From the NCBI GenBank assembly GCA_947489425.1, contig CANLDL010000003.1:1-64000 (forward strand): DNA of 64,000 bases, in the 5' to 3' direction. This DNA comes from an uncultured Pseudomonadales bacterium. GTDB taxonomy: Bacteria; Pseudomonadota; Gammaproteobacteria; Pseudomonadales; Cellvibrionaceae. Positions within the stretch are counted from its first letter, which is position 1. The number at the start of each line of letters is the position of its first letter. Positions 58,401-64,000 of this stretch are shown here, piece after piece. The position numbers and the translations under genes are program-made. Under the pieces are notes generated by a model. It was not told the DNA's origin and made no database searches. It saw only the letters and a program-made list of their open reading frames with translations.

Positions 58401-58638
58401 CATCGAGAGGGGCAACCTCTGTTGAAGGAAGCGAAGTAGCTGGTAGAGCAGCTGAGGGTAACTCAGCCGACGGCAATGCCGCAGATGGCAGTGCTGCTGC
58501 TGGAAGTGTTTGGTTGATAACCCCGCGAATTGCTGCATCTTGTTCAACTTCGTCATCACCACCACCGCCTCCGCCGCCGCACGCAGCAAGAGCAATTGAT
58601 GCACTAAGTAGTGTTAATACGGATGTAAATTTTTTCAT
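55447..58638 (-). CDS. Large lipoprotein with six CHRD domains
   Basis: Predicted outer-membrane lipoprotein of 1063 residues. The lipobox LAAC puts the lipidated Cys at residue 20, followed by seven glycines, an acidic patch and a low-complexity LPSA/LPAA repeat region (about 44-76). Six CHRD (chordin-like) domains follow, each with a [VF]H[ILV]H-x-GFAG-type motif (HSAPAG in the second) and a FNxHS-x-ANxxGELRGQ-type end. The first three are diverged; the last three are near-copies with PFHLHRGFAG-NGNIAVG. A non-CHRD tail ends LNNNAYSFNASED. CHRD domains are often predicted to bind metals or act in adhesion; the role is unproven. It is monocistronic with a terminator downstream. Confidence 0.9.
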   Translation of the reverse strand: MKKFTSVLTLLSASIALAACGGGGGGGDDEVEQDAAIRGVINQTLPAAALPSAALPSAELPSAALPATSLPSTEVAPLDDVDEEINVTLQRSQEVSLTSLVDSNPGSSATANISVNTTTGAFTATVTALGFPTGEVTMVHIHDGFAGNNGGIIVNNFTEGASGVFSASGTLSTEQVSDYLTGGLYFNLHTQSNPSGELRGQIVNAETTVIRTELQSQQEVVNDSLPVVRDTSAVGYFTTALPIANDNPVITNVQVSGFVPSLPGNPRGPVHVHSAPAGQNGPILFALQETNALGTADETSNGVFWTSLNNPTALDALERSDIRNATGFGNGNYYFNVHSAANLGGEVRGQIVPDGVTIERVEIQTAQEIPVVTTPSVSDAANGELGGIGYIVTRDAISTPPTPTALIGAQVQVIGFDPALPEVPSPVHIHRGFAGATGGIDVILTDIDPEGDNVPASTFFNTQGQDLTGFNADSFGAGENYINVHSQANASGEIRAQITPTGIRATVSELQGEQEPQGVNATANPDAAGVAFVTIDERTAPTVRINARVSGFTPSLPGNAQGPFHLHRGFAGVNGNIAVGELQGLIATPPADPEASGAFTEFNTPTPILVSDFANQDQLVDDLSNLLAGGLYFNAHSDANTGGELRGQVTPEGIQATRSELEAQQEPQGATSELGFIDGVQGVAFTTIDERNELDPSVRINARVSGFTPALPGNAQGPFHLHRGFAGINGNIAVGELQGLEVTPPIDPAAPGAFTEFNTPNPVLVSEFNASAATDAADLLAGGLYFNVHSEQNLGGELRGQLVPRDIQATRSELEASQEPQGSDTTANPDATSVAFVTIDERNIQEASVRINARVSGFTPALPGNPQGPFHLHRGFAGINGNIAVGLEQNLTSSLENTGLSTEFTQFTSLDPILVSDFASSVETDTLNLFQGGFYFNVHSEANPNGELRGQLITDNNVALRGDLDSLQTLPPQTNLATGVGFLTVTNVQNGLFLSNVILNELDGIDFDTVSVNVGGNNNNLLQELEENDDANVDNTFSNEIRAVANLNGLLNNNAYSFNASED
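55990..57125. repeat. Tandem internal repeats of the CHRD gene
   Basis: Three consecutive units of the minus-strand gene are near-identical in DNA. The anchor GCAAAACCACGGTGTA begins at 56009 and 56462 and a close copy at 56927, giving periods of 453 and 465 bp (151 and 155 codons). Preserved synonymous positions point to recent duplication or gene conversion; the three N-terminal units are much more diverged. Confidence 0.8.
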
Positions 58639-59076
58639 GGAAAAAGCCTCATTAATTTATTACTTAAAAAACTCTAGTTACTTATTTTTAATAACAAGTT
58701 ATAAGCTTTTTAAATTACCTAACTAAATATCATTAAAAATAAAATACTCAGCGGCTAGTACGAGAGGAAAATAAATGTTAGATGAAATAAATTAATTGCT
58801 AATTTTTATAGGGAAAATAAAAAAAATTATCGAATAATTATGCAGAGCTGTGTGTTGAACAACATATAGAAAAGGCGGCCTTAGTCTGCACTAAAGGAAT
58901 AAAGTTCACCTCTAATTGTAATTTTTAGAAATAGTTATCTTTTATCGAATAATTATGGCGAGCTAGGTGTTATAGAGGTATGTCAGGGTGGTGTTTCCCT
59001 AACTAACGCTACTTACAATAGATATTAGAGCAATATTAACAACTATATTAATAATTTCTTAAAATAAGGATAAACC
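58639..59076. other. Gene-free regulatory interval with a direct repeat
   Basis: This 438-bp divergent interval lies between the CHRD lipoprotein and yceI genes. It is AT-rich and without a credible open frame. The 16-mer TTATCGAATAATTATG occurs twice (58827-58842 and 58942-58957), each followed within a few bases by GAGCT and then GTGTT. The copies lie about 250 and 135 bp before the yceI start and may be operator or promoter elements, perhaps for the ECF sigma factor of the operon. Confidence 0.55.
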
Positions 59077-59673
59077 ATGAAAATCATAGCAGGTATTATC
59101 AGTACGCTCATTTTGGTTACATCGCTAGCCACAAATGCAGCACACCACGGTGACCATAAATGGGGGCTATCCGCCGATGAATCTAAAGTTTCCTATGGAT
59201 CTATCAAAAAGGGAACAGTAGGCGAAACCAACTACTTTAAAACTATTTCAGGTAGCATTGATAAAAACGGAAAAGTTGAAGTAGAAATTGACTTGAAATC
59301 AATTGAAACAAATATAGGCATTCGCAACGAAAGAATGCTGAAACACATTTTCGATATTGCATCACCAACGGCGACACTGACCGCTAATGTAGACATCGCC
59401 CAAATTAAATCTCTTGCTGTAGGTGATACAACGCTTATAGATACCACAGGCACATTAGCTATTTTAAGCAATGAAATCGAGATCGAAACAACCTTTTTTA
59501 TCGCTCGATTAGGTAAAGATCGATTTGTTGCAATGAGCGATGAAATGATTATGTTAAAGACGGCAACTTTAGGCGTCGACGCTGGTATTGATATCTTACA
59601 AGAGCTGGCAAAGCTAAGCAGTATCACCCGGGTTGCGCCTGTAAATTTGCGCCTTGTTTTTGAAAAAAAATAG
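59077..59673 (+). CDS. Periplasmic YceI-family protein
   Basis: Secreted lipocalin-like protein of 198 residues; YceI proteins bind polyisoprenoids such as quinones. The signal peptide ends at TNAAHH (about 22). The fold is suggested by WGLSADESKVSYGSIKKGTVGETNYFKTISGSIDKNGK near 30-68, followed by VEVEIDLKSIETNIGIRNERMLKHIFD and the closing RLGKDRFVAMSDEMIMLKTA. It is a paralog of the YceI half of the next gene, 44 bp downstream. The two share much of their sequence, suggesting local duplication. It is first gene of the sigma/anti-sigma operon. Confidence 0.92.
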   Translation: MKIIAGIISTLILVTSLATNAAHHGDHKWGLSADESKVSYGSIKKGTVGETNYFKTISGSIDKNGKVEVEIDLKSIETNIGIRNERMLKHIFDIASPTATLTANVDIAQIKSLAVGDTTLIDTTGTLAILSNEIEIETTFFIARLGKDRFVAMSDEMIMLKTATLGVDAGIDILQELAKLSSITRVAPVNLRLVFEKK

Positions 59674-59717
59674 CCTAAATACAAACAGCCATTGCATACA
59701 CATTACAAGGTAAGATT

Positions 59718-60677
59718 ATGAAAAATTTACTTTTGAAAACAAGTTTAGTGGTTAGCCTAGCGGCTAGCTTATTATCAGCGCAAGCTAATGCCGCACATCA
59801 TGGCGACCATCCATGGAAACTTGCTCCTGATCATTCAAAAATCACTTACACATCGATTAAGAAAAACTCCGTTGGCGAAAATAACCATTTCAAAAAAATA
59901 GATGGCTCTATTGATAGCAATGGTAATGTGGAAATTAATATTGATGTAACATCTGTCGAAACGTTTATTGGTATTAGAAACCAACGCACTGTTAAACATG
60001 TTTTTGACATTGCTGCACCAACAGCTACCTTAAAGGCAAAAATTGACTTACAGAAAATAGAAGCGCTAGAACCCGGAAAAACAATGGTCGTAGATGCCTC
60101 AGGTGAACTAACTCTATCGGGCAAATCTACCGAAGTAGAAACCTCAATATTTGTTGCACGTTTGAACAATAATCGTTTTTTAGCATCGACAGATGAAATG
60201 ATTATGATTAAAACTGCAGACTTAGGTATTGATAAAGGCGTGGATAAATTAATGGAGCTAGCAAAGCTTAATAGTATTACTCGCGTAGCACCTGTTTCAT
60301 TGAGAATGGTATTTGATCGCCAAGGCTCTGCTAAAAGTGCAGCGGCCAAACCAGCTCAACTAACTTCGGCAGCTGAGGCTAATATTAAAGCAGGCAAAAA
60401 ATTGTATCGCCAATGCCAAGCATGTCACCAAGCGAAGAAAGAAGAAAATGGCGTAGGTCCCCATTTGGTAGCCCTAGGCAACAGAAAAGCGGGCTCTATT
60501 AGCAACTTTAATTACTCCGCTGCTACTAAAGGTTCGGGGCTTAAATGGGATGCAAAAACATTAAGTGCGTTCCTAACTGACCCGCAAAAAGTTATTCCTG
60601 GTAACAGCATGCCATTTCCTGGCATCAAAAATAGTAAGGACGTGGATAACTTAGTTGCTTACCTATTATCCTTGTAG
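59718..60677 (+). CDS. YceI-cytochrome c fusion protein
   Basis: Periplasmic protein of 319 residues. The signal peptide ends at AQANA (about 24). A YceI domain (about 27-200: WKLAPDHSKITYTSIKKNSVGE, IGIRNQRTVKHVFD, VAPVSLRMVFD) joins through an Ala-rich linker to a class I cytochrome c domain, about 220-319. This has the haem motif CQACH near 233 and the methionine ligand in GNSMPFPG near 295. Binding of a quinone-like ligand by YceI next to a haem suggests electron transfer from a membrane-derived isoprenoid to the periplasm; that is inference. The upstream paralog lacks the haem domain. Confidence 0.92.
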   Translation: MKNLLLKTSLVVSLAASLLSAQANAAHHGDHPWKLAPDHSKITYTSIKKNSVGENNHFKKIDGSIDSNGNVEINIDVTSVETFIGIRNQRTVKHVFDIAAPTATLKAKIDLQKIEALEPGKTMVVDASGELTLSGKSTEVETSIFVARLNNNRFLASTDEMIMIKTADLGIDKGVDKLMELAKLNSITRVAPVSLRMVFDRQGSAKSAAAKPAQLTSAAEANIKAGKKLYRQCQACHQAKKEENGVGPHLVALGNRKAGSISNFNYSAATKGSGLKWDAKTLSAFLTDPQKVIPGNSMPFPGIKNSKDVDNLVAYLLSL

Positions 60678-60684
60678 CTTATAG

Positions 60685-60710
60685 GGTTATAATGATTAAA
60701 CATCATAACC
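60685..60710. promoter_or_regulatory. Imperfect palindrome before the ECF sigma gene
   Basis: GGTTATAATGATT and AAACATCATAACC form a 13+13 palindrome with eleven matching pairs, 8 bp after the YceI-cytochrome gene and 16 bp before the sigma gene. It contains TATAAT. It could be an operator/promoter for the sigma gene or an mRNA hairpin that sets relative expression. Confidence 0.35.
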
Positions 60711-60725
60711 GCTAGGATAATAACA

Positions 60726-61247
60726 GTGTTTTGGAAAAAAGACCCCAGTAAGGAAATTAGCCAAGGCTTAAAAGAGTTATACCCAAGGCTATGGCGATAT
60801 GCCTTTATTTTGTCTGGTAGTCACGACAAGGCTGGTGATATAACCCAAGCGACATCGGTGAGAGCACTAGAAAAAGCTCACCAATACAGCCCAGGAACTG
60901 ACTTAAATAGATGGCTATTTCGAATTGCGAAAAACATTTGGCTAAACGAATTACGATCAGAAACAGTGAGGGATATGGGAGGCATGGCATCAATCGATGA
61001 AATAGACATCCCCGATGCCAAACTGTCACCTGAAATGGGCATCGCTAACGAAGAAATTTTGGTAAGTGTGATGTCGTTGCCAGAAGCTCAGCGGATGGTG
61101 GTTGGCTTAGTCTATGTTGAAGGCTATAGTTATGAAGAGGCTGCAAACATATTAGGGATACCAGTTGGGACAATTATGAGTCGCTTATCAACAGCTCGAC
61201 TTAAACTATCGAAGAAACTTAAGCAATATCAGAGTGCTAGCGTATGA
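60726..61247 (+). CDS. ECF-type RNA polymerase sigma factor
   Basis: Small alternative sigma factor of 173 residues containing regions 2 and 4 only. Region 2 (about 15-80) shows LYPRLWRYAFILSGSHDKAGDITQATSVRALEKAHQY and RWLFRIAKNIWLNELRS. Region 4 (about 112-165) has MSLPEAQRMVVGLVYVEGYSYEEAANILGIPVGTIMSRLSTARLKLSK. The start is GTG (60726). It overlaps the anti-sigma gene by 4 bp (GTATGA), the usual layout of ECF/anti-sigma pairs. Likely targets include its own operon with the two YceI genes. Confidence 0.93.
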   Translation: MFWKKDPSKEISQGLKELYPRLWRYAFILSGSHDKAGDITQATSVRALEKAHQYSPGTDLNRWLFRIAKNIWLNELRSETVRDMGGMASIDEIDIPDAKLSPEMGIANEEILVSVMSLPEAQRMVVGLVYVEGYSYEEAANILGIPVGTIMSRLSTARLKLSKKLKQYQSASV

Positions 61248-61996
61248 ACAAGCAAATAAACTTTAGCGATGAAGAACTGACCGCTTATTTAGACGGGCAG
61301 TTTGGATACACTCGACAAGCCGAGATAGAAAGCGCTATTAAAAATGATAAAAACCTTCAGGAGCAGATTGATGCATTATCTGTCAATAAAGATGAAATCA
61401 AAGATGCTTTCGATGGGTTATTACAGTTTGCACCAGAACAAAAACTGCCCGAACCCAAGAACAATGTGTTTAGGCCACAATGGGCTATGTCCCCTGCTAT
61501 TGCAGCAGCTGTGGCACTTGTGTTCTTCTCATTTGGCTGGACTATAAAACCCACCGAGACAGTTAATAGCATTAGCGGTTGGAAGAGCTATGCCGCAGCG
61601 TATCAGGCACTTTATATTAATAGTACTCTTGACCATATAAATAACGACGAGCAACAACTAAACGAAGAGCTAGCACGCGTATCAACAGCATTAGGTAAAC
61701 AGCTAGAACTAGATCAGCTACAGTCCGTTGACAGGCTAGAGTATAAGCGCTCACAAATATTAGGATTTAATGGCCAACCATTAATTCAACTAGCCTTTTT
61801 AGACTCTATGGATGCACCCGTAGCACTTTGTATTATGCGCTCAAAAGAAGATTTAGAAAAAGCAATAGAGCTTGCCGAAATTGAAGGCATGAGCTCGGCC
61901 GCTTGGGAAAAAGATGGCTTTAGATACTTACTCATTGGCGGGCAAGACTCCATCTTAATTGAAGAAGCCGCAAATACTTTAGCCAATGTTATCTAA
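61244..61996 (+). CDS. Transmembrane anti-sigma factor
   Basis: Single-pass inner-membrane regulator of 250 residues. The cytoplasmic N-terminus, about residues 1-80, has the ELTAYLDGQ pattern of anti-sigma zinc-finger-like domains but lacks the HxxxCxxC cysteines. One transmembrane helix lies near 85-103 (MSPAIAAAVALVFFSFGWT). The periplasmic part has a Trp/Tyr-rich segment (SGWKSYAAAYQALYINSTLDHIN), a helical stretch, and a C-terminal beta domain from about 160 ending DGFRYLLIGGQDSILIEEAA. Its overlap with the sigma gene supports a 1:1 complex. The signal sensed is unknown; periplasmic redox state is a guess from the YceI neighbours. Confidence 0.88.
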   Translation: MNKQINFSDEELTAYLDGQFGYTRQAEIESAIKNDKNLQEQIDALSVNKDEIKDAFDGLLQFAPEQKLPEPKNNVFRPQWAMSPAIAAAVALVFFSFGWTIKPTETVNSISGWKSYAAAYQALYINSTLDHINNDEQQLNEELARVSTALGKQLELDQLQSVDRLEYKRSQILGFNGQPLIQLAFLDSMDAPVALCIMRSKEDLEKAIELAEIEGMSSAAWEKDGFRYLLIGGQDSILIEEAANTLANVI

Positions 61997-62026
61997 TGGC
62001 TAAAACGACCATTTAAACAGCTTATC

Positions 62027-62065
62027 ATAATCACCCTTTAATCATATTACTGGGTGATTATTTTT
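62027..62065 (+). terminator. Terminator after the anti-sigma gene
   Basis: ATAATCACCC (62027-62036) pairs perfectly with GGGTGATTAT (62052-62061) around a 15-base loop and is followed by TTTTT (62061-62065). It ends the yceI-sigma operon and overlaps the last codons of the convergent minus-strand gene. Confidence 0.8.
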
Positions 62066-62751
62066 ATATGACTAGTATCAATATTCGCATCCTCAACAAC
62101 TTTTTTCTCGTCATGAGTCAGTAGCTCACCACCAGTAGCTGCTAATGAAATATTATCTGTATTAAGATCACTTGTCTCAACTTCTTTATGCTCCGAAGGC
62201 TTAAGTAAATCTTCACCCACCTCGGTCAAGTCCCACTCTAATTCGTCAGCATCAACCGTTGCAGGTAGTGGAGCAAGACGCTCTTCCTCACCTACAATAT
62301 TACCCTGTTGTTCAGCGAGAGAAATATGATCAACTATAATGGGCTCAGGCACCTCTTCCCGCTTACCTTCTAATAAATCACTACCTACAGGCGCCAAACT
62401 GAAATTGAAACCCGCATCTACTGTGCTTTCTTTTACTGGCTTATTTTCTGACGTCTTTGAGGCGACTTTATCAGCAAGTACTTTTGGGGACGCTTTGGAA
62501 GGGGATTTTTTTGTAGCTGTAGTGGCATCGATAATTTCAGTAACAATACCCGCCTGAGTTAAAATACTTTGGTATTTTTTGGCCTGAGCTAATGCGATAT
62601 TTGCTTTTAGAGGCGTGGGCTTGCCGGTAAACATACGCTCAATTCGAGCATCATCGACCTTAAACAATTGCGCTAGCTTTTGTTTAACCTCTACAAGGTT
62701 TTTACCGAGTACAATATCACCACGAAATATAACGCTATAATTATCTGCCAT
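62047..62751 (-). CDS. Acidic protein with repeated SLAPxGsxLL motifs
   Basis: Cytoplasmic protein of about 234 residues from the ATG at 62751 (GGGG upstream; five extra codons are possible). The N-terminal domain, about 1-75 (YSVIFRGDIVLGKNLVEVKQKLAQLFKVDDARIERMFTGKP), is a small fold found at the front of several gammaproteobacterial proteins. It has a helix-rich KKYQSILTQAGIVTEII end. A Lys/Ser-rich linker follows. The acidic C-terminus carries repeated short motifs: FSLAPVGSDLLE, WDLTEVGEDLLK, ISLAATGGELLT and the weaker ISLAEQQGNIV. The function is unknown; the motifs may be peptide ligands for a partner. Confidence 0.75.
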   Translation of the reverse strand: MADNYSVIFRGDIVLGKNLVEVKQKLAQLFKVDDARIERMFTGKPTPLKANIALAQAKKYQSILTQAGIVTEIIDATTATKKSPSKASPKVLADKVASKTSENKPVKESTVDAGFNFSLAPVGSDLLEGKREEVPEPIIVDHISLAEQQGNIVGEEERLAPLPATVDADELEWDLTEVGEDLLKPSEHKEVETSDLNTDNISLAATGGELLTHDEKKVVEDANIDTSHIKIITQ

Positions 62752-62803
62752 GGTAGCCCCGCCCAAATAGAATAAGAAGAATAGTTAGTAATAGATTACC
62801 ACA

Positions 62804-63631
62804 CTACTCTTCTTCGATATTATGATCCATCTCCAACGAAGGCATTTTAATACGTGCAGACCCAACAACCTTAGCAGGTACACCGGCAACAGTGACATAA
62901 GGTTTAACATCACCAAGCACTAAGCTACCGGAGCCAACTTTAGCCCCCTCGCCCACGGTAATATCCCCTAATAATTTTGCACCAGCACTAAGTAAAACAC
63001 CTCTACCGATCTTAGGATGGCGGTTACATTTAGTAGAGCCAGAGCCCCCTAAAGTCACACCATGTAAAATAGATACATCATCGTCAATAACAGAGGTCTC
63101 GCCGACAACAATACCTGTGGCATGATCTAACATAATTCCAGAACCCAGCTTGGCAGCAGGATGAATGTCTACATCGAATAGACGAGAGATGCGATGCTGT
63201 AAATAAAGGGCGAGCGTCTTTCTATCGTGGCGCCATAACCAATGTGCAATTCGATAAGATTGCACCGCGTGAAAACCTTTATAATAAAGTAGCGGTACAA
63301 TATATTCATCGCATGCAGCATCGCGATTATAGTGCGCTAATAAATCATTTAGCATTTGCTGAATAATTTCTGGCTCCTCAGCAAAGGCCTCATGAAATAC
63401 AGATTGCCAAGACATCGCCGACAAAGTACTGCTCGCCAAACGGCTCGCCAAGTAAAAACTAATAGCGTCTCGAAAGCTTGAATGACTAAGCACATTGCAA
63501 TGAAAGAAACTAGACATAACAGGCTGAGCACGACATGCCTTATCTGCCTCAGTCAGTATCGACTTCCAGACATTTTCCTGAATACGCTCAGGATTTCGAA
63601 TGTTACTCACTGATGATTGAGCACTGCCCAT
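62804..63631 (-). CDS. cysE: Serine O-acetyltransferase
   Basis: Makes O-acetylserine from serine and acetyl-CoA, the carbon skeleton for cysteine. The N-terminal helical domain is about residues 1-150. The left-handed beta-helix then has GIMLDHATGIVVGETSVIDDDVSILHGVTLGG, with the catalytic His/Asp region, then GSTKCNRHPKIGRGVLLSAGAKLLGDITVGEGAKVGSGSLVLGDV. The length of 275 is similar to E. coli CysE (273). It links functionally with the cysH-cysN-cysD operon at 13825-17753. In other bacteria CysE is feedback-inhibited by cysteine through its C-terminal tail; here a tail (ARIKMPSLEMDHNIEEE) is present. Confidence 0.97.
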   Translation of the reverse strand: MGSAQSSVSNIRNPERIQENVWKSILTEADKACRAQPVMSSFFHCNVLSHSSFRDAISFYLASRLASSTLSAMSWQSVFHEAFAEEPEIIQQMLNDLLAHYNRDAACDEYIVPLLYYKGFHAVQSYRIAHWLWRHDRKTLALYLQHRISRLFDVDIHPAAKLGSGIMLDHATGIVVGETSVIDDDVSILHGVTLGGSGSTKCNRHPKIGRGVLLSAGAKLLGDITVGEGAKVGSGSLVLGDVKPYVTVAGVPAKVVGSARIKMPSLEMDHNIEEE

Positions 63632-63655
63632 AGTGTTTCTCTTAAATACACACTG

Positions 63656-64000
63656 CTATACAGTAGCAGTTATTGGATTAATCGAATCTTTTATAAATTG
63701 CTCGTACAATTCGTTGATCGAAGATAGTACCGTCTTACTTTCTAAGACATCGGATTGCCGTAAATGGTTCTGTAAAACCTCTAATGTCCACACCTCTTGG
63801 TATTGCTCAGCAACAGGCTGATAGCTCAAATGCCACAGCTCTGGCATAACGCCATTATTATCATCCCTGTAAGGCAAAATAAAGTTAGGCGAATGCTCTT
63901 GCTCCAAGTAATCAACTAACCAAGCTGACATAGGCGCAAAGGGGCCACCCTCAGTATACTCTTCTGTAATCAGTTGAATACTGTAATCTTTTGGCACAGC
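63656..64000 (-). CDS. M15 D-alanyl-D-alanine carboxypeptidase, C-terminal part
   Basis: Partial gene cut by the window edge; the frame stays open to base 64000, so a GTG at 63997 is unlikely to be the real start. The visible sequence, LITEEYTEGGPFAPMSAWLVDYL and VMPELWHLSYQPVAEQY, matches the C-terminal end of VanY-like M15 peptidases, whose last zinc-ligand His lies in a PExWHLSY block. The signal peptide and the HxxGxAxD motif would lie beyond the window. It is 24 bp from cysE on the same strand. Confidence 0.8.
   Translation of the reverse strand, partial: AVPKDYSIQLITEEYTEGGPFAPMSAWLVDYLEQEHSPNFILPYRDDNNGVMPELWHLSYQPVAEQYQEVWTLEVLQNHLRQSDVLESKTVLSSINELYEQFIKDSINPITATV

Noticed and set aside
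55447-58638. Several long open frames inside the CHRD gene in other frames
   Set aside because: They follow the repeats of the lipoprotein gene, lack ribosome-binding sites and have unnatural composition; they are shadows.
59232-60349. Minus-strand open frames opposite the two YceI genes
   Set aside because: They mirror conserved YceI codons in both genes and have no start context; the homologous antisense frames reflect paralogy of the sense genes.

Overview
This window reads as chromosomal DNA of a free-living, aerobic, probably marine gammaproteobacterium. It is moderately AT-rich, and its gene orders are typical of Pseudomonadales/Cellvibrionales-type genomes: argC / DUF6776 / bactofilin / erpA, and proA-nadD-rsfS-rlmH-mrdA-rodA-mltB-rlpA-dacA-ybeD-lipB-lipA. 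The taxonomic placement is inferred from synteny and protein similarity only. I recognised no tRNA, rRNA, CRISPR array, prophage or intact insertion sequence.

Layout. (1) 186-7690: tyrS, a MepM-like M23 endopeptidase, anmK, a DsrE-like secreted protein, erpA, a bactofilin with its membrane partner, and argC. (2) 7879-13815: a ClC transporter, HemJ-like oxidase, a secreted tandem rhodanese, hemL, a mercaptopyruvate sulfurtransferase and a cupin. (3) 13825-17753: sulfate assimilation in the unusual order cysH-TSUP permease-cysN-cysD, with an APS-type CysH and so no need for CysC. It is followed by an AT-rich, gene-poor stretch (17754-18946). (4) 18947-30167: one long minus-strand block for NAD and proline synthesis, ribosome maturation, the rod-shape/peptidoglycan machinery and lipoate synthesis. 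(5) 30395-40910: an accessory island with a YfiR-domain histidine kinase, a TonB-dependent receptor, a ThDP enzyme followed by two divergent citrate-synthase-like paralogs, and a double-receiver GGDEF/EAL protein. (6) 41199-44151: a glycine-zipper protein, a small secreted protein and a PhoP/PhoQ-like pair. (7) 44164-49736: mtgA, an RND/MMPL exporter, ubiX and mpl. (8) 50006-55255: a PPi-type phosphofructokinase, DUF3179 and DUF2141 proteins, an HD-GYP protein and ppa, with a 366-bp MITE-like element just before ppa. (9) 55447-63997: a 1063-residue lipoprotein with six CHRD domains, two YceI proteins (one fused to cytochrome c) in an operon with an ECF sigma factor and its anti-sigma factor, a repeat-bearing acidic protein, cysE and the end of an M15 peptidase.

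The best candidate for an undescribed system is 34926-38400: an acetolactate-synthase-like ThDP enzyme with two tandem, translationally coupled citrate-synthase-fold proteins. Both seem to lack the canonical catalytic His/His/Asp residues, so they may form a heteromeric enzyme with different chemistry. Second is the YceI / YceI-cytochrome c / ECF sigma / anti-sigma operon, which looks like a self-regulated periplasmic redox module. Third is the structured MITE-like element at 54250-54615, with 24-bp perfect terminal inverted repeats and nested hairpins.
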